The notes: generated by a model from the letters alone, not told the origin. Shown: positions 54,168 to 63,924, counted from the first letter of the stretch. The stretch is DNA of 64,000 bases from Rhodoplanes sp963724735 (GCA_963724735.1 CAVRVX010000009.1:87879-151878); one strand, 5' to 3'. Program-made: numbers and translations.

Positions 54168-54653
54168 ATGGACGCTGTCATGACCCACTTGTTCGAGGGT
54201 GCACGCGCCGTGGAGCTGCTGCCTGTCTTTGCGGACGTGGAAGCCTATCCGAGCTTTGTGCCCGGGTTCAAAAGCGCAAAAATCGTTGAGCGAGGCCGGG
54301 ATGAATACAAAACAAAAATCGTGATGGCGCTCGATCTGGGTCTTTTCACCTACGAGGAGGAACTCAACTCGGTCACGAGAGAGGCTTTCCCCTTCTCCAT
54401 TGAGGTGTGTTCGACCGGAAGCCGGTTTATCCGGTCGTTTCGCAATATCTGGCGTTTTTTGGATGGGCCGACGGGCTGCAATGTGGCGTTCGAGATGACG
54501 ATCGAGTTCGCAGCCTTGCCGGGGCTCGTGCGGCCCATGCTGGCGCGCCTGGCGCAATTGCAGGCGGAAAGAATACTCCAGGCGTTCGTGGCGCGCGTCG
54601 AGGCTGGACGGCGTCCCGAGTGCCGTGAAAACGCTCGTCAGCGGGGGACATGA
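54168..54653 (+). CDS. SRPBCC/Coq10-like (RatA family) protein
   Basis: This 161-residue protein has the START-like fold: VELLPVFADVEAYPSFVPGFKSAKIVERG at the N-terminus and AQLQAERILQAFVARVEAG in the C-terminal helix, as in Coq10 and RatA. Coq10-type proteins bind ubiquinone. It is not next to lipA or other quinone genes, so the call stays at family level. A GGAG site precedes the ATG. Confidence 0.75.
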   Translation: MDAVMTHLFEGARAVELLPVFADVEAYPSFVPGFKSAKIVERGRDEYKTKIVMALDLGLFTYEEELNSVTREAFPFSIEVCSTGSRFIRSFRNIWRFLDGPTGCNVAFEMTIEFAALPGLVRPMLARLAQLQAERILQAFVARVEAGRRPECRENARQRGT

Positions 54654-54752
54654 TTCCATCCGCGCGACGCGCCTGGGCCGCTCAGCTCGGGTCGTCCCGT
54701 GGGTCTCGCAGAGACGCGAGCGGCAGGGAGCAAACGTTGTGTCGAGGCAAAC

Positions 54753-56495
54753 ATGAAATTTGTCATCGACCCGCGGCGCGGCGACGTTGAGGACGATGCG
54801 TCGAGCCCTAAGAAGCGCTCGATGCTGTCGCTCGCCGGAAGTCTGTTGGCGGAAATCAGCCTCCCCAAGCTGATCGTGGCTTGGGCGCTGCTGGTGGGCG
54901 CGCCGGCCATGCTTCTCGGCTTGGCGCCGCTCGCCGTTTCGATCTGGCTCGCCACTCTTTCGAGCAAAGCCGCCTACGCCCTCTCGGGTGTCGGCTCGCT
55001 TCTGCTCGCGATCGGCGTGTTTGCGATCGGCTGGTTCGGTGGGCGCCGTTTCTTCCAAGCAGCCGAGAAGAGCTTCTGGTCGCTCAATTCGCTCGCGGTT
55101 CAGCCGACCTATGTCTTGGTTCGCGAAGCCCTGCGGCATGGCGCGGAAGAATATCTCCCGGCCAATGCCAGCGCGGAAGCGCGGGCGCGGCTGCGCGCAA
55201 GAATGGCGGCTATGGGCGGGCTCCTGATCAGCGTTCCGGCATTCTTATTGGTCGTAAAGGCGTGGCCGGCGACCTCGTGGGCGGGAACGATCGGCGACCT
55301 GGCATCGCCGGGGCGTCTGCTCGCGGCTGCCGGGGCCAATGCCTTCGTTCTGTTCGCGAGCTACTTCGGCGCAGCCGCGCTGGCATGGGGCATTTCCGAC
55401 GCCGCGATGGACCAGCCGCGCGATTCCAGGAAGCTGTCAGCTCCCGCGCCCAGCCATCGACGGTGGCGCATCGCGCACCTGTCCGACATCCACACGGTAG
55501 GAGAGAAATACGGATTTCGCATCGAAAGCGGACGATCAGGGCCGCGTGGAAACAAGCGGCTGCGAAGCGTGCTCGGCCGTCTCAATGAGATCAACGCCGT
55601 CGAGCCGCTCGACGCCGTTCTGCTGACCGGCGACATTACCGACGCCGGTCGTTCGGCCGAATGGGCGGAATTCTTTGCGGCCTTGGCGCACTATCCGCGG
55701 CTTGCCGAGCGCGCGCTCATCCTGCCCGGCAATCACGACCTCAATGTCGTCGACCGGGCGAATCCCGCCCGTCTCGAATTGCCGTTCAGCCCCAACAAGC
55801 GCCTGCGCGAGGCGCGGATGATATCGGCGATGGCGGCCGTTCAGGGCGCGCGCGTGCGCATCGTCGATCTGGCGGGAAAGCGCCTTGGCTCGACCCTTGA
55901 CGAGGTGTTGGAGCCTCATCGCGCCGCGATTGCGGCATTCGCTGACAAGGGCTCGATGCGTCTGTCGCGCCCGATCGCGGAGCTGTGGAACAAACTTTTC
56001 CCGCTCGTCTCACCGCCGGAGACCGAGGACGGGCTGGGGATCATCCTGCTGAACTCGAATGCCGACACGCATTTCTCCTTCACCAATGCGCTCGGGCTCG
56101 TGTCGACGACGGAAATGCGCGGCGTTGAAATCGCCTGCGCGCAATTTCCGCACGCCCGGTGGCTGTTCGGGCTGCACCATCACATGGTCGAATATCCGAT
56201 GCCGGCGAAGCATCTTTCGGAACGGATCGGCACGGCGCTCATCAACGGCAGCTGGTTCGTTCGCCGCCTGCAGAACATCGCGCCCGGCGCTGTCGTGATG
56301 CACGGCCATCGTCATATCGACTGGATCGGCGAATGCGGATCGCTTCGGATCGTTTCAGCGCCGTCGCCCGTCATGAACGCGACGGACGACCGCACGACAT
56401 ATTTCTATGTTCACACGCTGACGAATGGGCAGAATCGGCTCGATTTGCTGTCTCCGCAGCGGATCGAGATACCGGGGCGCGAAGCAGGAGGATAA
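54753..56495 (+). CDS. Membrane-anchored metallophosphoesterase
   Basis: The 580-residue protein has an N-terminal region with about four membrane helices (between 28 and 215), then a calcineurin-like phosphoesterase domain. Metal ligands are in AHLSDIHTVG, LLTGDITDAG, LPGNHDLN, FGLHHHM and HGHRHIDWIG. The substrate is unknown; proteins with this layout may act on nucleotides or lipids. The start MKFVIDP has a GAGG site. Confidence 0.85.
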   Translation: MKFVIDPRRGDVEDDASSPKKRSMLSLAGSLLAEISLPKLIVAWALLVGAPAMLLGLAPLAVSIWLATLSSKAAYALSGVGSLLLAIGVFAIGWFGGRRFFQAAEKSFWSLNSLAVQPTYVLVREALRHGAEEYLPANASAEARARLRARMAAMGGLLISVPAFLLVVKAWPATSWAGTIGDLASPGRLLAAAGANAFVLFASYFGAAALAWGISDAAMDQPRDSRKLSAPAPSHRRWRIAHLSDIHTVGEKYGFRIESGRSGPRGNKRLRSVLGRLNEINAVEPLDAVLLTGDITDAGRSAEWAEFFAALAHYPRLAERALILPGNHDLNVVDRANPARLELPFSPNKRLREARMISAMAAVQGARVRIVDLAGKRLGSTLDEVLEPHRAAIAAFADKGSMRLSRPIAELWNKLFPLVSPPETEDGLGIILLNSNADTHFSFTNALGLVSTTEMRGVEIACAQFPHARWLFGLHHHMVEYPMPAKHLSERIGTALINGSWFVRRLQNIAPGAVVMHGHRHIDWIGECGSLRIVSAPSPVMNATDDRTTYFYVHTLTNGQNRLDLLSPQRIEIPGREAGG

Positions 56496-56545
56496 CGAAA
56501 GCTTGCCTGGCGCCGCTATCAACCAGGTCGCTTGACATCGCCGCG

Positions 56546-57571
56546 TCACACACTCTTCAGCAGAAGGTCGAGATCATAGGACGAGCGCTCTCCGACATCA
56601 TGCGCGTGCGCGCCGAGAAACGCCTCGGCGGCGGCGCGACCCAGATCGCGCAGCTTGCACAGGAACTCCCACTCCGCGATGAGTTTCGATGAAGCGCCGA
56701 GCGCGCCCATCTCCTCGCTGGTCACCCGGTGGATCCGCATGCCCGCCCACAAGGCGCCCTCGCAGTCGCCCGCTTGGGCGACCTGCCGCAGAAGCGCGAT
56801 CATGCGCAGCTCCTTCAGCAGCACGGAGTTGAAGGAGACCTCGTTGAGGCGATTGAGAATGTCGCGCGCCGAACGCGGCGTGCCTGCGCGCACGACCGGA
56901 TTGATCTGAACCAGAATCGTGTCGCGCGACTGGCATTCGCGCACGAGCGGGGTGATGGTCGGATTGCCGGAATAGCCGCCGTCCCAATAAACGTCGCCGT
57001 CGATCTCGATCGCCTGGAACATGGTCGGCAGACACGCGGAGGCGAGCAGCACGTCGGGCGTGATTTCGTGGTTGCGGAACACCCGGCCCTGGCCCGTGCG
57101 CACGTTCGTTGCGGTCACGAACAGCTTGATCGGCGCCTGCGACAGGCGTTTGAAATCGAGGTGGGAGGCGAGAATCTGGCTGAGCGGATTGATGCCTCCC
57201 GGATTGAGGTCGTAGGGCGAGACCATCCGCGCCATCATGTCCATCGCGATATAGAAGGGGGAATAGTCGAGCGTCCATTCGCCGAGCATCATTTCGAGCG
57301 GGCCGCGCCGGAACGGGCTGAATTGCGCCGCCTCGGATACGCTGCGCCAGAAGCGCTCGAGCGCGGCGCGTGCGCCCTCGGCGCCCCCTTCGGCATGACC
57401 GTCGACCAGGACCGCCGCATTCATCGCGCCCGCCGAGGTGCCGGAGATGCCGTCGATCCGCAGCCACGGCTCCTGCAGCAGCCGGTCGAGAGCGCCCCAG
57501 GTAAAGGCGCCGTGCGCGCCGCCCCCCTGCAAGGCGAGATCGACCAGAATGGGATCACGCTCGATCGTCAC
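56546..57571 (-). CDS. Patatin-like phospholipase
   Basis: The 341-residue cytoplasmic enzyme has the oxyanion loop LQGGGAHGAFTWG (about 13-25), the serine elbow GISGTSAGAMNA (about 41-52) and the catalytic DGG in YWDGGYSGNP. It is an acyl hydrolase of the patatin/RssA group. Its substrate is unknown; in PHA producers some patatins act on granules. It is convergent with the metallophosphoesterase gene. Confidence 0.9.
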   Translation of the reverse strand: MTIERDPILVDLALQGGGAHGAFTWGALDRLLQEPWLRIDGISGTSAGAMNAAVLVDGHAEGGAEGARAALERFWRSVSEAAQFSPFRRGPLEMMLGEWTLDYSPFYIAMDMMARMVSPYDLNPGGINPLSQILASHLDFKRLSQAPIKLFVTATNVRTGQGRVFRNHEITPDVLLASACLPTMFQAIEIDGDVYWDGGYSGNPTITPLVRECQSRDTILVQINPVVRAGTPRSARDILNRLNEVSFNSVLLKELRMIALLRQVAQAGDCEGALWAGMRIHRVTSEEMGALGASSKLIAEWEFLCKLRDLGRAAAEAFLGAHAHDVGERSSYDLDLLLKSV

Positions 57572-57843
57572 GACGGTCCCCCCTATTGTTAGGACAGCGA
57601 TTGTCCTAGCTAGCTAAGCGGATCAAGAATCGGTTTGCGAGTGATTTTTGGGTGGTTGGAAGCGAGGAGTCCGGTTCGATGCGGCGTGGCGTTTAACGCC
57701 CGCGACAGGAGGGCCTGCTCGCATCCACATCACGGCGTTAAGTGTAACGTTCGGCACGGAGGAGCGAAAATGATGTCGAAGGTTACCCGAAAGCCAGGGA
57801 GCCGAAATTTCGGGCTTCGGCTTGAATAGAGGAACTCAACGCT

Positions 57844-58581
57844 ATGTTCTTTAGGAAACGCTCCTCGGGATCATGCCTGCTACAGCATTTCATCGTGGCG
57901 GCGGCCTTGGTTCTTGCCGCCGCGACCGGCCAGCCTTCCGCTGACGCGGCGGAGGGCGGCGTGAACATTCCCGCTCCAGCGTTCGATTTGCCACAAACGC
58001 CGGACAGCAAGCTGCAGACGGCGGTTCTCGCCGGCGGCTGCTTCTGGGGCGTTCAGGCCGTGTTCCAGCATATCAAGGGAGTCGAATCCGCCATATCCGG
58101 CTATTCCGGCGGCGACCAAGCCACCGCGCATTACGAAACAGTGAGTTCGGGGCGCACCGGGCATGCCGAATCGGTAAAGATCGTCTTCGATCCGCGTATC
58201 ATCACCTACGGGCAGATCCTCAGAATTTTCTTTGCGGTGGCGCACGACCCAACCCAACGCGATCGTCAGGGTCCCGATGTTGGCACGCAATATCGATCGG
58301 CGATCTTTTCAGGCGACAACTCGCAGTCGGCTGTCGCAAGGACGTACATCGCTCAGCTCGATCAGGCGCACGCGTTTAGTCAAAGCATCGCGACTCGCAT
58401 AGAGCCGCTGAAGGCTTTCTATCCGGCCGAGCGCTACCATCAGGACTATCTCGTCAACCATCCGAACAATCCGTACATCGTCTTCAACGATCAGCCCAAG
58501 CTGGAAGCTCTCAAGCGGCTGTTCCCCGAATTTTATCGTGCCGAACCGAAGCTCGTGGCAGCGCAGCCGGGGCCGCTCTAG
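57844..58581 (+). CDS. msrA: Exported peptide methionine sulfoxide reductase A
   Basis: MsrA reduces the S-form of methionine sulfoxide in proteins. The 245-residue protein has a signal peptide (about 14-36, ending DAAEG), so it should act in the periplasm. The catalytic cysteine is in AGGCFWGVQAVF (about 62-73), and the motifs GYSGG, GHAESVKIVFDP, DPTQRDRQGPDVGTQYRS and YHQDYL are intact. It is the last chromosomal gene before the genomic island. Confidence 0.94.
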   Translation: MFFRKRSSGSCLLQHFIVAAALVLAAATGQPSADAAEGGVNIPAPAFDLPQTPDSKLQTAVLAGGCFWGVQAVFQHIKGVESAISGYSGGDQATAHYETVSSGRTGHAESVKIVFDPRIITYGQILRIFFAVAHDPTQRDRQGPDVGTQYRSAIFSGDNSQSAVARTYIAQLDQAHAFSQSIATRIEPLKAFYPAERYHQDYLVNHPNNPYIVFNDQPKLEALKRLFPEFYRAEPKLVAAQPGPL

Positions 58582-58837
58582 CCCTCTGACGATCCGCGCT
58601 CGAAACTTCGGGTACCGCTACACCTCACTCGCTTCGCGAACCGGCCGTTGAGCGGCGGCGCGCGCGGCTGGCGCAGACAGGCGAGCGCGTCACGATCCTT
58701 GCAACCCTCGAGGTCGGCGAGGGTGAGGCGAGAGTCGTGATCGACGCGCCATAGGCGCGAGACATCGCTGTCCCGCATGCAGATAATCGTTTCTGTCCGA
58801 CTATCTGCCCGAAGCGCGTTTTAGATTTTCGGAAGTA

Positions 58838-58886
58838 TGGTCGGAGTGGCAGGATTTGAACCTGCGACCCCCTCGTCCCGAACGAG
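58838..58886 (-). other. 3' fragment of tRNA-Pro(CGG), left attachment site of a genomic island
   Basis: On the minus strand, 58886 to 58838 reads as an anticodon loop TTCGGGA with its 3' stem, variable region, a T-arm (CGCAGGTTCAAATCCTGC), the acceptor 3' strand and an encoded CCA. The 5' half of the tRNA is absent: bases right of 58886 do not continue the anticodon stem or D-arm. An integrase gene begins 18 bases away. This is the usual scar left by an island that integrates in a tRNA 3' end, so the island extends rightwards. Confidence 0.85.
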
Positions 58887-58903
58887 TGTTGCCACCGAGA
58901 AAT

Positions 58904-60072
58904 CTAATGATTTCTGTGTAGCTTAGCGATGCCAAACGACGTTTGTTCCTGTTTGGTCGCTTTCAATCGTTCGGTAAAATTCGGTTTTCTGACGATAGCG
59001 TCGCGCGCATCGGACAGATAATTGGGATCATGATGGCCATAGACCCGGCGCAAAGTCTCGATCGTCATGCCTAGATAATCGGCGAGTTCCCCATGGTCAG
59101 CGCCATTCTGCATACCCCATGAAGCCGCCGTGTGACGCAGAGTGTGGGGCGTGACGTCGGAATCAAGTCCTGCGTCAGCAACGGCGCGACGGAAGGCTTT
59201 AACGATCCGAACCACCGGATCCCCATTCCATTCAACGACGTGCTTGTGACAGAGTCCCTTGCGTTTCCAGCGGCGGACATGGGCCAGCAGTCGATCCGGC
59301 AGCCGGATCGGCGGCTGCCGCTTCTTGGTTTCCCGCTGACCGTCCGCGCGCCGGTAGAATGCTCCGGTATCGAGATTGATCCACCCTCTGCCTTCGGTGG
59401 GCTCAAGGGCCGCTCCGCACACTGCGGCCGACCTCGTTCCCGTATAGAGCGCCACAAGGATGAAGCGCGCCAAGTGGCGCCGGGAGTGCCGCCCGGTTGC
59501 TTGGCCCTTTTGGACCTCTCGATATCGGTAAGCGGCCCACAGTAGCCGCGCGGCCTCGCTGCGTGTCAGAAAGCGCAGCCGCGACGGCGAGCGTTCGGGC
59601 AGCACAACCTCGACAACCTCGGTGCACAATCCCTCATTGCGGTGATAATTGATCGCCGCGCGCAAGTCCTCCAGCGCGCCCTGGCATAAGCTCGACAGGT
59701 AGCACCGTTCACCTGGGCCAGTGTCTTGTCGCCCCACCATTCGGCAAGACGTTTGCACCGCTGCGCCGTCTCTTTCGGGCGCGCCGTGCCGCCAACCTTG
59801 TCGGCGAGATAGATCGCGATTACGTCGCCGACGGCGACTTGATCGGCACTACGGTTGCTTTTCCGCGACGGTTGCGTCCGCTCGCCGAGGTACGTGGCAA
59901 GTGCGTCCTGGAGTGCTGGGTGATCAGCCGATTGGCAATCCGCAAGGCCGTAGCCTGTGCTGTGTTTGTGTCGACCATCTTTGATGCACCAGACGGCCGG
60001 CTCGATACGGCCGTCACCTCGGCGGTAGGCGGGCTGCAGCCAGAGGCGGGCCCCAAGCTTTCGACGCGGCAT
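58904..60072 (-). pseudogene. Island tyrosine integrase, frameshifted
   Basis: The N-terminal part (60072 to about 59690) starts MPRRKLGARLWLQPAYRRGDG and continues to WWGDKTLAQVNGATCRAYARAR. The catalytic part resumes in another frame near 59685 with ALEDLRAAINYHRNEGLC and contains YTGTRSAAV, HTLRHTAASWG and the tyrosine in RRVYGHHDPNYL. In related integrases a spacer of perhaps 15 residues separates these parts, so a small deletion has removed it and shifted the frame. The enzyme should be inactive unless the catalytic part is made on its own from an ATG at 59758. Confidence 0.85.
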
Positions 60073-60272
60073 AACTCTCTCATGCGTCGATGTTGGCCAG
60101 GGTCGTGTAATCCTTGCCGCAACGCGCTCGATCCAAGCCGCCCCCTGGCTGCTTCCCTGCGCAACCCGCTGGCCGACATCGATCCGTCCGGGAACGCAAG
60201 CGCGGCAGCGATGCCGAGCCGCAGGGGCGTATCGGGAGCGACCTGGTCGCGCGCGGGCACCTTGAAACGCAT
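60065..60272 (-). pseudogene. Excisionase-like gene with several frameshifts
   Basis: The start (MRFKVPARDQ) and FPDGSMSASGLRREAARGRL resemble the small excisionase-type genes before such integrases. The rest can only be followed by switching frame three times: IERV, then GKDYTTLANID, then MRELCRV. Each switch needs one missing base. The gene overlaps the integrase start, as expected for this pair. It is a decayed gene, or the region holds sequencing deletions. Confidence 0.65.
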
Positions 60273-60291
60273 TACTAGACCCGTTAAGCGG

Positions 60292-60771
60292 CTACTCTTC
60301 TTCGCTATCGGCCTCGCCGTTAGTGTCCTCGCCTTGGACGAGCAGATGTTCGAGGGCTTGGAAGTTGAAGGTCCCGCGCGCCACCTCGCTTAGGGCCGTC
60401 GCGACCCGTTTGGACCCAATACAAATCCATCCGGTGACAACGCTCAGTTTCACCAACGCATAGCTGTCCCCGGCGAACAACAAGACCCAGCCAGCTTGGA
60501 ACAGCCAGTTCTGGACCTCCATTAAGAAATCGGCGCCTATCAGCTTCCTGTTAAAGAGGCGACGCACCGTCATTTCGGAAAGCCTGCAGCGCGTTACGGG
60601 CTTGCTGCTCGGTTCGCCGCTCTTCTTGTCCACGAGATGGAGGATGAGCATTGCTGCCTCGCGCGCGGTCACTTGATGAGCGCGAGCTGGCGGCTCCTTG
60701 GACTCGTCGGCTTTCTCGACAGGATCCGGCACAATATTTTTTTTCGATGCTCTGGACTTTATAATGATCAC
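60292..60771 (-). CDS. Island protein of unknown function
   Basis: The 159-residue protein has a basic N-terminus (MIIIKSRASKKN), a central part with TVRRLFNRKLIGADFLMEVQNWLFQAGWVLLFAGDSYALVKLS, and an acidic tail (GEDTNGEADSEEE). The middle could be a helix-turn-helix-like domain, but I do not recognise the family. It lies behind the excisionase remnant on the same strand. Confidence 0.55.
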   Translation of the reverse strand: MIIIKSRASKKNIVPDPVEKADESKEPPARAHQVTAREAAMLILHLVDKKSGEPSSKPVTRCRLSEMTVRRLFNRKLIGADFLMEVQNWLFQAGWVLLFAGDSYALVKLSVVTGWICIGSKRVATALSEVARGTFNFQALEHLLVQGEDTNGEADSEEE

Positions 60772-61080
60772 CTACCATGTTTTTCGATGTAAGACAACAC
60801 TTCCCCTTTGCGAGTGACAACCGACCAGATGTCGACGCAGAGAGCGGCGCCGCGGTAGCTCTTTAAGCCAGGCGGACATGGCAATTATCGGATGGGAGCA
60901 CGACGCCCGTTAGCGCGCGTGGAGGTCTGTCCTGCGACGATGATTATGGAAACGTCGATTGTTGAGCTGTTGAGCCGGGCGATCCCCCTTCGCCAGAGCT
61001 TCACAGCGGCCGCTACGGTGACGGTGTCCGTTAAACCGTCGGAATTAGTCGCCGCCCGACCCGTCAATTTGAGAGGACGC
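60772..61080. other. Divergent intergenic region in the island
   Basis: About 310 bases separate the unknown island gene from the ATPase gene. No open frame here has recognisable content. It should hold divergent promoters. An ATG at 60892 in frame with the ATPase gives an unlikely extension and is not used. Confidence 0.45.
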
Positions 61081-61888
61081 ATGACAAACGATGCCCAGGA
61101 GAACAACGAAAGCGACAGGGCCGAGGACGACCCTATTATCGCCCTCGCTCACCTCGACCCGATCGCCTACGACCAGCAGCGTGTGGTCGCCGCGAAGGCG
61201 ATGGGCGTGCGCGTCTCCACCTTAGATGTACAGGTCGCGCAGTGTCACGCTTCCCTGGCGAAGAGGCGCGCCCGCTCGGAGAAGAAGCCGGATGTTGACC
61301 AGCTTGCGGCGTCGGCGAAATCGATCATCGAATGCGATGACGTGCTCGGACTCTTCGCAGAGGAACTCAGCCGGGGAGTTGCTGGCGAGACGAAAAACGC
61401 GAAGACTCTATACTTGGTCGGCACTAGCCGCCTGTTCGCCAAGACGATGCATGCCGCGATCAAGGGACCGTCGAGCTGCGGCAAGTCAGAGATCAGGTCG
61501 CGCGTGCTCGACTTCTTTCCGCCCGAGGACGTGATCGCCTTCACCGCAGTGTCCGAGAAGGCGCTGCTGTACCTTACCGACGACTTCGAGCACCGCATAT
61601 TGTCGATGGGCGAGGCCATCACCAGTAAGGGTGTCGATTTTCAGGACTACTTGCTCCGCGAGCTGATGTCGGAGGGGAGGCTACGTTACCAGACCGTGCA
61701 GAAAGGCCCCGACGGCGAGCAGAAAACGGTGAGCATCGAGAAGGAGGGGCCGGTTGCCTTTATGGTGACGACGACGCAGAACAAATTGAACCCCGAAAAC
61801 GAGACGCGGATGTTGTCGCTTGAGGTCGACGACAGCGAGGAGCAGACGCGCGCAGTCTTGAACAGGGTGGCCTCGGTCGAGGGCTATA
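61081..61888 (+). pseudogene. P-loop ATPase gene truncated by an IS630-family element
   Basis: The frame starts MTNDAQENNESDRAEDDPI and has Walker A GPSSCGKSEIRSRVLDFFPP, a Walker B-like HRILSMGEAI, and VTTTQNKLNPENETRML, reminiscent of primase- or MCM-like AAA proteins of integrative elements. It breaks at GYI, where the insertion sequence begins; the frame then ends at 61959 inside the element. No 3' half is found on the far side of the element. It probably served replication or maintenance of the island. Confidence 0.72.
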
Positions 61889-63011
61889 TTAATCAGTCCA
61901 TAAGTAGTTGCACATTTTTGTTGACAGGGCGAATCTCGTCTGATTCTGAAGGGAGATGAAACCAGACGATGCTCGCAAGTTGGATCACACGACGCTGGAA
62001 GAGATGCGCATCCGCGCCGTGCGCAGCGTACAGGCTGGCGAAAGTCCCGAGGTTGTCGCACGATCCATGCGGATCAACCGCCGTACGATCTATGGCTGGC
62101 TGGCGCAGTATCGGCGAGGTGGCTGGGGAGCGCTGAAAGCCAAGCCGCTTTTGGGCAGGCCGCCCAAACTGGATGCGCGCGCCTTGCAATGGATTTACAA
62201 CACCATCACGCAGAAGAACCCGTTGCAACTGAAGTTCGCCTTCGCGCTGTGGACGCGTGCCATGGTGGCAAAGCTGATCAAGGATAAGTTTGGGGTCGTG
62301 TTGAGCGCCAATTCGGTTGGTCGACTGCTGGCGCAACTTGGCATCACTTGCCAGAAGCCCTTGCACCGTGCGCAGGAGCGCGACGAGGCTGTGGTCGAGC
62401 AATGGCTCAGGAAGGACTACCCGAAGATCAAAGCCCTGGCGCAGCGAGAAAAGGCCGAGATCTTCTTTGGCGACGCCGCCCACATGCGCTCCGATCATCA
62501 TGCCGGGCGCACGTGGGGTAAGAGGGGCGCAACCCCCATCGTCGAAACCACGGGTGCGCGCCATCGCATGAGCCTGATCTCGGCGATTACCGCGCGCGGC
62601 CATATGCGGTTCATGATCAAAGAAAAGGGTGGGGTGAATGCAGCGGTCTTCATCGAGTTTCTCAAGCGCCTGATGGCCGGCGCCAAGCGCGCGATTTTCT
62701 TGATCGTCGATCGCGGCCCCGCCCACATTGCCAAGAAGACCAGAGCTTTTGTCGACAGCCAACACGGCAGACTGCGGCTGTTTTTTCTGCCGCCCTATTC
62801 GCCCGACCGCAATCCAGACGAACTGGTCTGGAAACACCTCAAGGCCGACACTGTTGGCCGCATGACAATTACCGACAAGGCCGATTTCAAAGTCAAGGTC
62901 CGCGCATCTATGCGCCAACTGCAAAACGACCCAGAAAAAATCCGGTCATTCTACCAAAAACCATCGCTCAAATATGCCGCCTGAGAGTGCATTTACTTAT
63001 GGACCGATTAA
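61889..63011 (+). mobile_element. IS630-family insertion sequence, apparently complete
   Basis: The element is 1123 bases long. The ends are inverted repeats of about 25 bases with few mismatches (left TTAATCAGTCCATAAGTAGT; right, inverted, TTAATCGGTCCATAAGTAAA). A TA dinucleotide flanks each side (61887-61888 and 63012-63013), the target duplication of this family. It carries one transposase gene. The left flank is the ATPase gene, the right flank an IS110 remnant. Confidence 0.9.
61956..62984 (+). CDS. IS630-family transposase
   Basis: The 342-residue transposase has an N-terminal helix-turn-helix (ARSMRINRRTIYGWLAQYRRGG, about 35-56), a winged-helix linker, and the DDE catalytic triad in FFGDAAHMRS, FLIVDRGPAH and YSPDRNPDELVW. 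The frame is complete with no frameshift, so the element may still be active. Confidence 0.93.
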   Translation: MKPDDARKLDHTTLEEMRIRAVRSVQAGESPEVVARSMRINRRTIYGWLAQYRRGGWGALKAKPLLGRPPKLDARALQWIYNTITQKNPLQLKFAFALWTRAMVAKLIKDKFGVVLSANSVGRLLAQLGITCQKPLHRAQERDEAVVEQWLRKDYPKIKALAQREKAEIFFGDAAHMRSDHHAGRTWGKRGATPIVETTGARHRMSLISAITARGHMRFMIKEKGGVNAAVFIEFLKRLMAGAKRAIFLIVDRGPAHIAKKTRAFVDSQHGRLRLFFLPPYSPDRNPDELVWKHLKADTVGRMTITDKADFKVKVRASMRQLQNDPEKIRSFYQKPSLKYAA

Positions 63012-63013
63012 TA

Positions 63014-63588
63014 GTGGGTTCTTGAACCGGCTGATGTCGCCGATCGCCGCAACGATCCCGGCTGCGACCGTGAGATTCACGCCCGTGATCGTAATCAGTC
63101 TTCTGACCGCGGGATCGTCGATCGCGACCTGTGCGATCTCGTGGTCGACGAGGGCCGAGTCCTCGCGAGCCTGTCAAGCTCCCGCACGTGCCGCACGACT
63201 TGGTAGCGCCGCGCCGCCAGCCGGCGCTTGCGTTCGGTAGCAGCGTCAGGCGTCCAAATCTGCGGCAGATACCCGGCCGCATGCAGACTGCCGAGCGTGC
63301 CGGCGGCGATCTTATCGGTCTTGACCTGAGCCTGGGCGATCGCCTTCACCTGCCAAAGGGAATGGCGATTATCACCCGCGCCACGAAGGCCGTCAGCACG
63401 CGCGAGACCGCCATGCTATTGCCGGTCGCCTCGATCACCGCCTCGTCCGTCGACCGCATGCTCTTGCCGAGCCCTTCAAGGGCGGTCCGGGTTATGTCGA
63501 CCCGGCCGGCATGTCGGAGGACGCCGTTCTCCCAAGTCACCACCTCGCCAAATGTTCGGTGAACATCGATGCCGATCACGCGTCGCAT
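63014..63588 (-). pseudogene. IS110-family transposase remnant
   Basis: From 63588 the gene reads VIGIDVHRTFGEVVTWENG and IEATGNS, then shifts frame near 63350 to KAIAQAQVKTDKIAAGTLGSLHAAGYLPQIWTPDAATERKRR. It then has an internal deletion, and continues in a third frame with DHEIAQVAIDDPAVRRLITITGVNLTVAAGIVAAIGDISRFKNP before ending at the IS630 end. The DEDD site is damaged: DKIDA is changed to DKIAA. It is not functional. Confidence 0.8.
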
Positions 63589-63840
63589 GTGCGTCTCCCA
63601 TTAATTGCCGATGACGGGAGCGGCGGGCGACTCCGACACCTACGGATCCGCGCTCACAGCGCAACCGGGCGAGTCGCAGAGGCGGCCAGCTACTAACGCG
63701 AACTCACAGCTCATCGTACGGATCGGTCTGCCCGCACCTTCGTGCTCCCGGCGCCTCTGTCCCGGATGGTCGCACCATACGCCGCAATCAATCTTATCGC
63801 AGCGGGGACGCCAGGCACCGCCATCTTCATACCGGTTACC
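63589..63840. other. Likely non-coding end of the IS110 element
   Basis: This stretch lies upstream of the IS110 transposase start. It has no convincing gene on either strand. IS110 elements carry a long non-coding end, which would fit. The outer boundary cannot be placed. Confidence 0.4.
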
Positions 63841-63924
63841 AACGCGATTGACCGAACCGTCAAGGACGCCGCCGTGAAGGTTTTCCATTACGACACTCTG
63901 GAAAGCCTCTCAGCTCACGTGTAG
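63841..63924 (+). pseudogene. Fragment of an IS481-type transposase
   Basis: The frame reads DRTVKDAAVKVFHYDTLESLSAHV and then a stop. This resembles the segment near the C-terminus of IS481-family integrases (NRTxKxATVKxFHYD). Upstream sequence in the same frame does not continue the protein. The remnant is short. Bases 63925-64000 show nothing I can assign. Confidence 0.45.

Noticed and set aside
57776..57830. Short palindrome CCGAAATTTCGG before msrA
   Set aside because: It is too short and isolated to assign to a regulator or terminator.
58590..58760. An open + strand frame ending in ERVTILATLEVGEGEARVVIDAP between msrA and the tRNA fragment
   Set aside because: It looks protein-like but has no start codon or recognisable family, so it was not annotated. 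It could be the end of a lost gene.
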